Of a DNA stretch of 64,000 bases, positions 1 through 6,960 are shown piece after piece (the stretch's first letter is position 1; each line of letters starts with the position of its first letter). The stretch lies in contig NZ_QNVT01000006.1 of assembly GCF_003385515.1 (NCBI RefSeq), forward strand, positions 124,001-188,000, written 5' to 3'. The translations under genes and the position numbers were made by a program. This DNA is from Chryseobacterium pennae. Lineage in GTDB: Bacteria > Bacteroidota > Bacteroidia > Flavobacteriales > Weeksellaceae. The notes under the pieces were generated by a model, which was given only the letters and a program-made list of their open reading frames with translations, was not told the DNA's origin and searched no databases.

Positions 1-150
1 TAGGTTGTCATAGATACCCAGTGAGAAGTAGACCATTCTGGAAATAAAATAATCAAATTCCTTAATGCTGTATTCTTTGAAAGCTTTTTTAAAGACCAAC
101 AGAGGGTTTTGATATTCTTTCTCCGAAAGCAGGCCAAGAACCAATGGTGA
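1..150 (-). pseudogene. 5'-truncated fragment of a locally repeated unknown gene
   Basis: The first 150 bases match, without visible indels, the middle of the intact gene at 4397-4933 on the same strand, including the coding for SEKEYQNPLLVFKKAFKEYS. Similarity stops abruptly at about 150. Beyond it, in the reading direction, an in-frame stop lies just upstream and no start codon is seen, so the 5' half is missing. The fragment runs off the left edge, so its 3' end is unseen. The junction coincides with a REP-like sequence. This is one of four copies in 5 kb. The function of the family is unknown to me. Confidence 0.7.
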
Positions 151-188
151 GTAGTTCTAAGTCCTCCGCTGCCGCACGAATCCTTTCG
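150..188. repeat. REP-like GC-rich repeat at gene-fragment boundary
   Basis: A GC-rich patch in AT-rich surroundings contains the small hairpin ACGAA-tcct-TTCGT. On the minus strand it reads GTGCGGCAGCGGAGGA. This resembles the GCGCAGCGGGGGA core seen at 2555-2567 and 3517-3529, so a related short interspersed repeat is likely. It sits exactly where the fragment to its left loses similarity. Confidence 0.45.
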
Positions 189-290
189 TGTGGTTTTAGT
201 ATTATAAATTAAACATTCTAATAATATAAATCTATAAGCCAAAGCCAGACGATACAATTGTGCGGTAGAGAGGGTATAAAAATAGAATAA

Positions 291-318
291 AAACCGCTCT
301 GAAAATCAAAGTGGTTTA
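291..318 (-). terminator. Hairpin terminator after DUF2004 gene
   Basis: AACCGCT pairs with AGTGGTT (one G-T pair) across an 11-nt loop. An A-rich run on the left gives a T-rich tail for leftward transcripts. It lies about 35 bp past the stop of the DUF2004 gene. The sequence resembles the groEL terminator at 10111-10138. Confidence 0.5.
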
Positions 319-351
319 GCATTAATAAATTCTTTATAAATAGAGGAATAT

Positions 352-852
352 TTAGCTTTCCATAGACATGTAGTCTAATTGACCATTTTGATCTGTATTT
401 ATGACAACCAGATAATCGGTGATCTCTTTTCCGATAGAATAATCTAAAATAGCAAAACCGTCTTCATTGTCAGGATAAAGTCCAATTCTAACTAATTCTA
501 ATTTTGTTAAAAGTTGTTGCTCCGGTTCTATTGTTGAATCATCAAAGTTGATAACCGTTGAAAGTTTGTCCTGCTCAACTTCTTCAAGATGGTGTTCCAA
601 ATATAATTTTACGGTATCACCGTCTTCATTGTGATAGTCTTCAAGAATGTAATTTTTAGCTAGTTTATTGAAGGGTTCAATATTCTCAAGATAGTTTTTT
701 ATTTGATCTAGCTTTGCTGCATCAGTAGTCTCACTTTCAAAATTTAAATCTATTTGAATTTCATTCCCATTGAAATTGATGGTAACATCATAATATTCTT
801 CTATGTTGTACGCTGAAAGTTGCCCAAAATAAGGTAATGTGTATTCTGCCAT
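352..852 (-). CDS. DUF2004 family protein
   Basis: A 166-residue acidic cytoplasmic protein with no signal peptide or membrane segment. It opens with the pattern I associate with DUF2004 proteins: PYFGQLSA, then EEYYDVTINFNGNEIQIDLNF (residues about 8-38), followed by a region containing NEDGDTVKLYLEHHLEE. The molecular role of the family is not established. Some relatives are found among small accessory or immunity-like genes, but nothing here shows that role. The ATG is the first start and is followed by a good match to the family N-terminus. It stands alone between two gene fragments, with its own hairpin downstream. The family call is from memory of its conserved words. Confidence 0.6.
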   Translation of the reverse strand: MAEYTLPYFGQLSAYNIEEYYDVTINFNGNEIQIDLNFESETTDAAKLDQIKNYLENIEPFNKLAKNYILEDYHNEDGDTVKLYLEHHLEEVEQDKLSTVINFDDSTIEPEQQLLTKLELVRIGLYPDNEDGFAILDYSIGKEITDYLVVINTDQNGQLDYMSMES

Positions 853-1080
853 GATTATTTTTACAGTTAGTTGGTGTATTTATTTTTTAAGTTTACTTTA
901 AGATTCAATTTTTTTGTCCTATAAAAATAGAATTTATTCTTTCAATATAATCTATTTCTTTTGTAGAATGTTTGTCATATGTTTATTACTAAATGAACAA
1001 AGAATAAAAAGTTCAATAATAGTTCGCTATCTGCAGTTTACTCTTTGGATTGCTTATTTTATTTATGTGCTGATTTATCT

Positions 1081-1317
1081 TTATTTTTTGCTTCTTCTTC
1101 TTCTTTCAATAATAAGGTAAGCTGCATCCAGCATTTTAATCAGATGAATGTACGGGTTAATCATATTCCTTTCCGGTAGCTTGTTATAGATTCCCATTGA
1201 GAAGTAGACCATTCCGGAAATAAAATAATCAAATTCCTTGATGCTGTATTCTTTGGATGCTTTTTTTAAAGACCAACAGTGGAGGTTCTTTCGGTTCATC
1301 TTTAGTAAGATTAACAT
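1081..1317 (-). pseudogene. Frameshifted 3' fragment of the repeated unknown gene
   Basis: The C-terminal 60 residues (KEYSIKEFDYFISGMVYFS through LDAAYLIIERRR) are nearly identical to the intact protein at 4397-4933. Upstream, the codons for LLVFKK appear in another frame because an A run has seven instead of six bases. Beyond that no homology continues. The piece is therefore a broken remnant: the first 110 codons are absent and a frameshift lies at about 1265-1272. It is the second of four copies on this strand. Confidence 0.7.
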
Positions 1318-1377
1318 AAGGATATTTTTTTCGTCCAGAATATATCCAAGACTGTATGTTTTTTAGCTTGTTGTTAT

Positions 1378-1887
1378 TCAGTCTTCTTTTGTTAGATGCA
1401 GTTGAATGAAACTGTCTTTAAGTTGATATTCTTTATGTTTAAATTTTGAGTTCAGTTCACTGCTGTTTCCTAAAACACCGCCAACTCCTGTGATTAATGG
1501 ATGAATATTAAAATAAATGTCCGTTACCAAATCTTTGTTTATAAAGGCATTAAAAGCACCTGTTCCGCCGCCAACTGCCATTTCGTGCCAACCTTTTTGT
1601 GACATATATTCAATAGCTTCTTCAGGGCTTTTAACCGTCTTGTAGTCTTTTGATGGGTTAGGTTTTTCAGAAAGTACTACGATTTCTATTCCGTTGAAAT
1701 GGTCTTTGACCTCCTGTGGGAAGGTTAAAAAATTTTCAAAGGTTTTAAAGCCTATGACAAGGTTTCCCACTTTTTTAGCGAATGCTAAATAAAACTTCAT
1801 TGCTTCTGGTGGCAGCTGATGATGTGGATTGTCAGATAATAATACTTTACCATTAGCTGAAATGTTGGCAATTACTGTTACTTTCAT
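1378..1887 (-). CDS. Dihydrofolate reductase family protein (RibD C-terminal-like)
   Basis: A 169-residue soluble protein of the dihydrofolate reductase/RibD C-terminal superfamily, whose members bind NADPH and reduce pterin-like or unknown substrates. Visible family features are the opening MKVTVIANISANGKV, the segment KKVGNLVIGFKTFENF (residues about 38-53), and the glycine-rich nucleotide-binding stretch WHEMAVGGGTGAF at about 99-111. The protein is closer to the YyaP/YwjB-type paralogues than to housekeeping FolA, and the substrate cannot be told from sequence. It is divergent from an HxlR regulator across an 82-bp gap that carries a palindrome. HxlR proteins often control divergently encoded oxidoreductases, so it is the likely target. 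Confidence 0.75.
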   Translation of the reverse strand: MKVTVIANISANGKVLLSDNPHHQLPPEAMKFYLAFAKKVGNLVIGFKTFENFLTFPQEVKDHFNGIEIVVLSEKPNPSKDYKTVKSPEEAIEYMSQKGWHEMAVGGGTGAFNAFINKDLVTDIYFNIHPLITGVGGVLGNSSELNSKFKHKEYQLKDSFIQLHLTKED

Positions 1888-1943
1888 TTTTAATTTTTTT
1901 TACCGTGTAAAATTATCTGAAAGAAACTTTACCTTTACTATGC

Positions 1944-1963
1944 GTTACCTTTTGGAAAGTAAC
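1944..1963. promoter_or_regulatory. Palindromic operator candidate for HxlR regulator
   Basis: GTTAC at 1944-1948 and GTAAC at 1959-1963 form an inverted repeat with further partial pairing inside (TT..AA). It lies in the divergent gap between the reductase and the HxlR gene, 7 bp before the regulator's chosen ATG. HxlR dimers bind palindromes of about this size. The assignment is by position only. Confidence 0.45.
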
Positions 1964-1969
1964 TATTGT

Positions 1970-2317
1970 ATGAGTACTAAAAAAAATGACATCAGTAAAG
2001 AACAAATATTGGCGCTTAAAGATGCCATTGAATTATTGAGCGGTAAATGGAAGTTCTGTATTCTGCATAATTTGTATCATCACGAAACAATGCGGTTCAA
2101 AGATCTGCAAGAGATAGCTTTGGGAATAAGTCCAAAGGTTTTATCCAAAGTGTTGCAGGAACTGGAAGATAATTTACTGATCACCCGAACGGTTAATAAT
2201 ACTAAACCTGTTACCGTTTCGTATGCACTTACCACCCATGCCAAAGAAACTGAAGATGTTGTCAATGCCTTAATTAATTTTGGGTTGAAGCATAGAAAGA
2301 AGATAAAGGAGAAGTGA
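1970..2317 (+). CDS. HxlR family winged-helix transcriptional regulator
   Basis: A 115-residue protein starting MSTKKNDISKEQ. It contains the HxlR signature: ELLSGKWKFCILHNL (a helix that usually reads GGKW), then MRFKDLQEIALGISPKVLSKVLQELEDNLLITR, which is the recognition helix and wing. Members sense redox or electrophile stress, or small molecules, and usually act on neighbouring oxidoreductase genes. Longer starts at 1829 and 1940 are possible, but the 1970 ATG fits the family length and leaves the palindrome at 1944-1963 outside the coding region. The second half of this gene, plus about 70 bp downstream, is duplicated at 2566-2830. Confidence 0.8.
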   Translation: MSTKKNDISKEQILALKDAIELLSGKWKFCILHNLYHHETMRFKDLQEIALGISPKVLSKVLQELEDNLLITRTVNNTKPVTVSYALTTHAKETEDVVNALINFGLKHRKKIKEK

Positions 2318-2384
2318 TTTATATCATTAAGAAATTGAGTTTACATCAAATCATCTTTTTTGATTTTGAAGACTTTATTTTTTT

Positions 2385-2476
2385 CTCTCTTTTCAATAAT
2401 AAGGTCCAGTATTTAATCATATCAATATTTGGATTTATCGGGAGGTTATCATATACTCCAAGTGAGCAATAAATTG
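2385..2476 (-). pseudogene. Strongly decayed third fragment of the repeated gene
   Basis: On the minus strand this matches the 3' end of the gene at 4397-4933. Shared words include TTTCAATAATAAG, then eroded matches to the region coding NPYIHLIK and to the GGTTGTCATAGAT-type stretch, ending near the equivalent of SLGIYD. Indels destroy the frame. It ends where a REP-like hairpin begins at 2481. This is the most decayed of the four copies. Confidence 0.55.
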
Positions 2477-2480
2477 GCTA

Positions 2481-2567
2481 TCCGAAGTCTCCTGACTTCG
2501 GAGTCTTTTTTTAAGATCTATTTTTATGTTATCGGCTCAAAGTTAGGAGACTTTGCGCAGCGGGGGA
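2481..2567. repeat. REP/MITE-like palindromic element
   Basis: The element has three parts. TCCGAAGTC-tcct-GACTTCGGA is a perfect 9-bp stem followed by a T run, so it is also terminator-like on the plus strand. AGTCTCCTGACT (2485-2496) and AGTTAGGAGACT (2541-2552) are inverted with one mismatch. The right end is the 19-mer GACTTTGCGCAGCGGGGGA, which recurs at 3511. The element forms the exact junction between a decayed gene fragment and the truncated HxlR copy, so it may have mediated the rearrangement. Confidence 0.55.
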
Positions 2568-2759
2568 ATAAGTCCAAAAGTTCTATCTAAAGTTCTGCAG
2601 GAACTGGAAGAGAATTTACTGATTACCCGAACGGTTAATAACACCAAACCTATCACCGTTTCGTATGCACTTACCACACACGCCAAAGAAACTGAAGATG
2701 TGGTTAGTGCCTTAATTAATTTTGGTTTGAAGCATAGAAAGAAAATAAAAGAGAAGTGA
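2566..2759 (+). pseudogene. Truncated duplicate of the HxlR regulator (C-terminal half)
   Basis: From GGAATAAGTCC onward this repeats the HxlR gene (GISPKVLSKVLQELE to KHRKKIKEK) with a few silent and conservative changes. The similarity continues into the downstream non-coding bases to about 2830. The N-terminal helices and the GKWKF region are absent, and the first in-frame codons come from the REP-like element. A 68-codon frame remains open, but it lacks half of the DNA-binding domain, so a functional regulator is unlikely. Confidence 0.65.
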
Positions 2760-2895
2760 TTTTTATATCATTAAGAAGCTGAGTTTATATCAGATCATTT
2801 TTTTTGATTTTGATGGCTCTATTTTTTCCTATTTTTACAATTAACTTTTAACCAAAAATGGTCAATCTATTTTGGATTATGACACAAAAATAGAA

Positions 2896-3486
2896 ATGAA
2901 AATAAAAAAAATATTATTTAGCATATTAACCGCTCTTGTTTTAATGATATCAATATTCCTTTATATGAATAGGGATAAATTTGTCTATGTAGGTTCAGTA
3001 GATATTATTGAAGTCGATTGCAGCAAAAAAATTCAAATCTTGAGCGAAGTTTTTGAAAGTGATCAAAGGATTAGAAAATCAAATGAACTCATCAAATACG
3101 CTAAAGAAGATCACAGGAATCAGGAATTAGTGATTAGCATTATTGAAAAGTGTGGTATGCCGACATTAAAGGAGGTGGATCAAAAACACATGGATGCAAT
3201 CTGGTTGGGTCTGCAACATAGTACTAAAGAAATCAGAAAAAAGTATTTTCCACAAATAGAGAAAGCGGTAAAAAATGGAGACTTATCTAAACAGCAATAT
3301 GCATTGATGAAAGATAGGATGTTAATGGACGAAGGAAAACCCCAAATATATGGTTCACAAATAGAAAATGGTAAATTGTATACATTAGAAAATCCTGAAA
3401 CTGTAAACGAAAGAAGAAAAGAAATGGGATTGGAACCAATAGAGGATTATTTAAAGTATTTTAATATTCAGTTCAATCCGAATTAA
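2896..3486 (+). CDS. DUF6624-like protein with N-terminal membrane anchor
   Basis: A 196-residue protein. A single hydrophobic segment (KKILFSILTALVLMISIFLY, about residues 3-22) looks like a signal anchor. The soluble part carries words typical of DUF6624: a QRIRKSN-like segment, WLGLQHSTKEIRKKYFPQIEKAVKNGDLS, ALMKDRMLMDEGKPQIYGSQ, then a C-terminal PETVNERRKEMGLEPIEDYL. The function of the family is unknown. The ATG at 2896 is chosen because the only in-frame start upstream is a TTG with no support. The gene lies alone after the truncated HxlR copy and is followed by a REP-like core. Confidence 0.6.
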   Translation: MKIKKILFSILTALVLMISIFLYMNRDKFVYVGSVDIIEVDCSKKIQILSEVFESDQRIRKSNELIKYAKEDHRNQELVISIIEKCGMPTLKEVDQKHMDAIWLGLQHSTKEIRKKYFPQIEKAVKNGDLSKQQYALMKDRMLMDEGKPQIYGSQIENGKLYTLENPETVNERRKEMGLEPIEDYLKYFNIQFNPN

Positions 3487-3510
3487 CAACACAACATGTA
3501 ATCACTAGAC

Positions 3511-3529
3511 GACTTTGCGCAGCGGGGGA
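3511..3529 (+). repeat. Second copy of the REP-like 19-mer
   Basis: GACTTTGCGCAGCGGGGGA is identical to 2549-2567. Only the right end of the element is present, between two convergent genes. Confidence 0.55.
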
Positions 3530-3545
3530 TCAGATATAATTAATT

Positions 3546-4268
3546 CTATTCCATTTTCTTTTTAGCTAAAGGAACCCGCATGATATCTTTTTTGCCTTTT
3601 TTATTTGGATAATACAAAAATCTCCCATCAAGAATAAAATACTGCTCTTTGAGAATATCTTCATCTGCAAGGACATCTTCAATTTCAAATTCGAAAAAAT
3701 TAGAATCTTTATTCTTTTTGAGAAAAATAATATAATCCTTTACATTGTAAGTCATAAATCCTATTTGTGAAAATTCTTTTTTGGAAATTACAATTGAATT
3801 ATCGGCCTTAAGAATGTGTTGTTTTTTAATAGATGGTGCCCAAAAACACTGCTTAATGTAAGGTGATTTAAGAAGATTAACATAATTTCCCTTTTTATCA
3901 AAATAAACAGTTGCCATTCTAAACTCCTGATTATTGGACGGATTAGAGTCATCATTTTTAGGATTGTAATTAATTTTAATGGTAATAGAATCGGACGTGA
4001 TCTTAGATTCTTTCATGTTTACTTTGGCAAATTCCCTTTTGATTTTTGGGTTTAATACTATTTTGTTGCCAGAAAGAGCCCAGTCTCCCTGATACTTTCT
4101 TCCATAATTATTGAGAACAAATGTAGAATCAGATTTAAGTTCTACATAGTCGGCATAAGGGTTAAATTTTCCAGTTAGACCTTCTCCATAGATTCCTGTA
4201 ATATCTTTATTTTGTGAATAAAAAATTGAAGGGATTGAAAATAAAGAAATTAGAAAAAGCCTTTTCAT
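3546..4268 (-). CDS. Hypothetical secreted protein
   Basis: I do not recognise the family. The protein has 240 residues and an N-terminal signal peptide (MKRLFLISLFSIPSIFYSQ, cleavage likely after about residue 19). The mature part starts DITGIYGEGL and has short alternating strands (SDSTFVLNNYGRKYQGDWALSGNKIVL), as in the small lipocalin-like or repeat beta proteins of Bacteroidota. There are no catalytic motifs and no lipobox. It lies between a REP core and the intact copy of the repeated gene, with its own ATG just after an AT-rich gap. It is probably periplasmic. Confidence 0.55.
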   Translation of the reverse strand: MKRLFLISLFSIPSIFYSQNKDITGIYGEGLTGKFNPYADYVELKSDSTFVLNNYGRKYQGDWALSGNKIVLNPKIKREFAKVNMKESKITSDSITIKINYNPKNDDSNPSNNQEFRMATVYFDKKGNYVNLLKSPYIKQCFWAPSIKKQHILKADNSIVISKKEFSQIGFMTYNVKDYIIFLKKNKDSNFFEFEIEDVLADEDILKEQYFILDGRFLYYPNKKGKKDIMRVPLAKKKME

Positions 4269-4396
4269 AGATTAGTTTTTTGTACCCTTTCATCAAATAA
4301 AATGCCGTTTTTAAGAGTGATTTTACTTTTTTCAAATATGGGTATTGTTTTGTTTACTCATTTTCAAAAATAAAACCATTTTCCTTGTCCATTCGT

Positions 4397-4933
4397 TCAC
4401 GTTCTTCCCTTGATATTCCTTCTCCTTTCAATAATAAGATATGCTGCATCCAGCATTTTGATCAGATGAATGTATGGATTGATCATATTCCTTTCCGGTA
4501 GGTTGTCATAGATGCCCAGTGAGAAATATACCATTCCGGAAATAAAATAATCAAATTCCTTAACACTGTATTCTTTGAAAGCTTTTTTAAAGACCAGCAG
4601 CGGATTTTGATATTCTTTCTCCGAAAGTAAGCCAAGACCCAATGGTGAAACATCTTCCAACTGAATATTGACAAACAATTTCTTTTCCTTCAATATTAAA
4701 AAGTAGCCTGCACGGATGAATGACCGCATCGCCTGGTGAAAATGATAAATGACAGAGGGTTCTTCTTTTATCCAGCTATTTCTTTTAAGGGCATAGCTCA
4801 TAATGGTGTTTAAAAGCTCTTTTGTGGCTGGCAGATCATTAAGCTGAAAAAATGTTTCCATCTGCTGTAACTCGTAATGTTTCTTCCTGCCTTTCCCAAG
4901 CCGGGTTTGAAAGTCTGTTCTGTTTTTTTTCAT
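4397..4933 (-). CDS. Intact copy of the locally repeated unknown gene
   Basis: The function is not recognised. The protein has 178 residues, a basic N-terminus (MKKNRTDFQTRLGKGRKKHYE) and a mostly alpha-helical body, with no signal peptide or membrane segment. The C-terminal third (KEYSVKEFDYFISGMVYFSLG through MINPYIHLIKMLDAAYLIIERRR) is the part preserved in three fragments at 1-150, 1081-1317 and 2385-2476. It is the only copy here with an unbroken frame and an ATG start. The helical, tyrosine-rich C-terminus could be a protein-binding domain, but nothing identifies a partner. The repeated copies with different genes between them suggest that this sequence is a recombination seam. Confidence 0.6.
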   Translation of the reverse strand: MKKNRTDFQTRLGKGRKKHYELQQMETFFQLNDLPATKELLNTIMSYALKRNSWIKEEPSVIYHFHQAMRSFIRAGYFLILKEKKLFVNIQLEDVSPLGLGLLSEKEYQNPLLVFKKAFKEYSVKEFDYFISGMVYFSLGIYDNLPERNMINPYIHLIKMLDAAYLIIERRRNIKGRT

Positions 4934-5039
4934 GAGTGTGTATTTTTTATTGTACGATTTATCTGGCAGTAAAGAAGTAAGCCCTGCAATGCCTGAACCT
5001 CCTGTCTATATAAGCCGAATGAATATAATAGAATTTGTG

Positions 5040-5128
5040 TTTTTCTAAAAGCCCGAAAGCCGCAATGGATTGTACACCCCATTGTATTGTATCATGATAC
5101 TTTATGTGGTAAAGCAGGCTTAGAAAAA
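5040..5128. ncRNA. Structured non-coding stretch, long-range stem with inner hairpin
   Basis: TTTTTCTAA(aa)GCC at 5040-5053 pairs with GGCTTAGAAAAA at 5117-5128, enclosing about 63 nt. Inside, CAATGG and CCATTG form a second hairpin. It lies in the 518-bp gap between the repeated gene and the XRE gene, immediately before a second, stronger structure. No open frame of note covers it. It is either part of an RNA or the end of a small palindromic element. Direction is unknown. Confidence 0.35.
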
Positions 5129-5188
5129 GATGATTGTAGAAAAGCAGAACAGCATGAAAATAAAAACGGCATGAGACTCTACAATATC

Positions 5189-5296
5189 CGACTTGAGGTA
5201 CTGGTATACCTGTACACAGATAAGAGAGCTCACGCCTAGGTCGTGAGCCTTTTACTTATCCTCTCGTGTACTTTTAAATTACCAGTTTTCAAGTCG
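5189..5296 (+). ncRNA. Long imperfect hairpin, candidate small structured RNA
   Basis: Five helices stack into one rod. CGACTTGA (5189) pairs with TCAAGTCG (5289), ACTGGTA (5200) with TACCAGT (5280), GTACAC (5212) with GTGTAC (5266), GATAAG (5219) with CTTATC (5255), and GCTCACG (5228) with CGTGAGC (5242). A 7-nt loop and asymmetric internal loops complete it. This exceeds chance and has no coding explanation. Candidates are a 6S-like RNA (a 6S-Flavo family exists in Flavobacteria), an RNA tied to the neighbouring defence-type genes, or a MITE. No reverse transcriptase is nearby, which argues against a retron. Strand is a guess. Confidence 0.5.
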
Positions 5297-5340
5297 AGAT
5301 TCTAAGCAATAGCTTCTATATTTCTTTGAAGTATCGCAAA

Positions 5341-5407
5341 ATTACTCTAATGAGTAATCTTTTCCAAATATAATAAAAATATCTTAACATTACCGAATTC
5401 GGTAATG
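5341..5407. promoter_or_regulatory. Operator region of XRE regulator with perfect palindrome
   Basis: CATTACCGAATTCGGTAATG at 5388-5407 is a perfect 20-bp palindrome, and ATTACTC-taat-GAGTAAT at 5341-5358 is a second perfect inverted repeat. Both lie within 111 bp of the XRE start. A related half (GCACTAAAGAGT) sits close to the ATG. These are good candidates for autoregulatory binding sites. Confidence 0.55.
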
Positions 5408-5451
5408 GTATTTTTTGTTAATAATTACAATTTGCACTAAAGAGTACAATT

Positions 5452-5709
5452 ATGAACGAGTTTAAGACTGATGAAATCAAAAAAATGGTCTCAGATAAAA
5501 TAAAAGAAATAAAAGGTGAGACTCCCTATTCTAAGATTTCTGAAAGATGTAATGTTACTGCTGCAAGAATTAGTGATGTTGCCAATAACAAAATTGATTG
5601 TCAACTCAGTACTTTCATTGAAATTGCAACTGGATTAAGAATACATCCAAAAGAATTATTTGATATTGTTTTTGATTTTGAGGAATATTATTCTGAATTA
5701 GATAAGTAA
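5452..5709 (+). CDS. XRE-type helix-turn-helix regulator
   Basis: A small 85-residue protein consisting almost entirely of a Cro/C1-type helix-turn-helix. TPYSKISERCNVTAARISDVANNK (about residues 24-47) contains the two HTH helices, and STFIEIATGLRIHPKELFD follows the usual pattern of the next helices. There is no sensor or protease domain, so it probably acts as a dimeric repressor. Perfect palindromes stand upstream. It converges on the nuclease-like gene at 5735 with a 25-bp gap, at the end of the AIPR operon. Small XRE proteins commonly keep defence loci silent, and that role is inferred here from position. Confidence 0.8.
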   Translation: MNEFKTDEIKKMVSDKIKEIKGETPYSKISERCNVTAARISDVANNKIDCQLSTFIEIATGLRIHPKELFDIVFDFEEYYSELDK

Positions 5710-5734
5710 AATATTCTCTGAGTAGAATTATGGA

Positions 5735-6406
5735 TTAAAGTTGATCATCTATATAATTAAATGGATTTTTAGTAGTATTTGCAAAGTCTACCATTCCTGT
5801 TCCATAAAATATTTTAATTTCGTCATTGTGATTATTTGAATTTTTAAAAATTTGAAATTTATTTTCCCCAAGGTTTGTCTTATTAAATGCTACAAATATC
5901 CCATAAACCTTTTCGTTACCATTATTTTTATTTTCAATAATCTCTTTTAATCTAATCATTTTATCAACATCTTGTTGATAGTTAAAAATATCAGTATCAT
6001 TAATTCCATTCTTATCTCTACAGAATTTAAGTTCAATTAGTATAGCTCCACCAGCAATCGTGAAGTTTTTAGAAGGATTACTATTATAAACTGGTGTATG
6101 TTTTATAATTTCATATTCCGTTGAATGATAAATGCTAATATTTGAAGTGTTTACAACTATTAAGTCAGGAACTAAAGTCAGTTTATCGTCTTCATCAAAG
6201 AACTTCACCTCCGAATGTACAGCACACCCTTTAATATCCGGGCTAAATGTTTCATGACTGATTGGGAACAAATCATAAATTAATCTGAATAGCTGACATT
6301 TTAAATCATTTTCAGTTAAAATTAAGGCTTTATTCTCTTGAAAAATTTGTTCTAATTCTTGAAGTTTTCTAATTATTAGAGATATAGAATCCAAGTTTAT
6401 ATCCAT
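5735..6406 (-). CDS. PD-(D/E)XK nuclease-like protein, AIPR operon
   Basis: No named family is recognised, but the core reads as a PD-(D/E)XK fold. Numbered from the longest possible frame, VPDLIVV supplies P100-D101 and AILIELKF supplies E145-x-K147, about 44 residues apart with a beta-rich stretch between, preceded by E86 in HSEVKFF. Restriction-like nucleases use these residues to hold metal. The start is set at the ATG of MDINLDSIS. The longer reading needs a TTG and overlaps the gene upstream. The gene is last in the four-gene leftward operon that begins with AIPR. The likely role is DNA cleavage or binding in phage defence, by inference. Confidence 0.6.
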   Translation of the reverse strand: MDINLDSISLIIRKLQELEQIFQENKALILTENDLKCQLFRLIYDLFPISHETFSPDIKGCAVHSEVKFFDEDDKLTLVPDLIVVNTSNISIYHSTEYEIIKHTPVYNSNPSKNFTIAGGAILIELKFCRDKNGINDTDIFNYQQDVDKMIRLKEIIENKNNGNEKVYGIFVAFNKTNLGENKFQIFKNSNNHNDEIKIFYGTGMVDFANTTKNPFNYIDDQL

Positions 6407-6459
6407 AAATGTGTATATTATTCCTGTTGGTTTTTGTTTACTTAACTTCCGATTGTAGA

Positions 6460-6960
6460 TTAACAATGCCGTTTTAATTTTTCAATTAAACCATAATAAG
6501 ATAATTCGCTATTTTTTGAAGCTATTTCACTTTCAAAAATACTTTTAACTTGAGGTATTTTTAAGTTTTCAATTATTCCATTTTTCCAAGCTTTCCAAAC
6601 ATCACTAGGAATTCTGCGTTTTTTGTACCAAAGATACTCTTCTGCGCATAAGTTAAAATAGTCAATAATTTGGTTAACTTCTTTTCTACTTAATTCTTTT
6701 TCTGTTTCAATCCTTAAAGTATTCATCAAATCATTCAGCTCAGAATCATATTTTTCGTTGAATGATTCAAATAGATTTTTAAATAAATTATCATCATCAC
6801 TTTTTTGTTTTTGTAAACCTATATATAGGGCAACTAAGACACCTAATGTTGTAATAATTAACTCTTTTTTAAGTAAATCATAATAAAAACAAAATAAAAT
6901 AGAAACAGCAAAAAAGAGAAATATTATTGTATAAGTATTTCTTTTGATATAGCTTATCAT
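6460..6960 (-). CDS. Small membrane protein in AIPR operon
   Basis: The family is not recognised. It is a 166-residue protein with two adjacent hydrophobic segments near the N-terminus (TIIFLFFAVSILFCFYY, about 11-27, and ELIITTLGVLVALYIGL, about 33-49). A charged, helical cytoplasmic tail follows, rich in D, E and K (FNEKYDSELNDLMN onward). Its ATG overlaps the stop of the preceding small gene as ATGA, so translation is likely coupled. Two-helix membrane proteins with soluble tails are frequent effectors or anchors in abortive infection systems. That role is inferred only from the operon. No pore or enzymatic motif is visible. Confidence 0.6.
   Translation of the reverse strand: MISYIKRNTYTIIFLFFAVSILFCFYYDLLKKELIITTLGVLVALYIGLQKQKSDDDNLFKNLFESFNEKYDSELNDLMNTLRIETEKELSRKEVNQIIDYFNLCAEEYLWYKKRRIPSDVWKAWKNGIIENLKIPQVKSIFESEIASKNSELSYYGLIEKLKRHC

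Noticed and set aside
914..1120. Open frame of 68 codons on the plus strand, hydrophobic
   Set aside because: It starts with TTG, is rich in Leu/Ile from AT-rich DNA, and overlaps the remnant of the repeated gene on the other strand; no support as a gene.
5040..5310. Retron msr-msd or group II intron
   Set aside because: A long hairpin is present, but there is no reverse transcriptase or intron motif nearby.
4934..5451. RNase P RNA, tmRNA or SRP RNA in the structured gap
   Set aside because: None of the conserved words of these RNAs was found (for example GAGGAAAGTCC of RNase P, a tmRNA tag, or the SRP GGAA loop).
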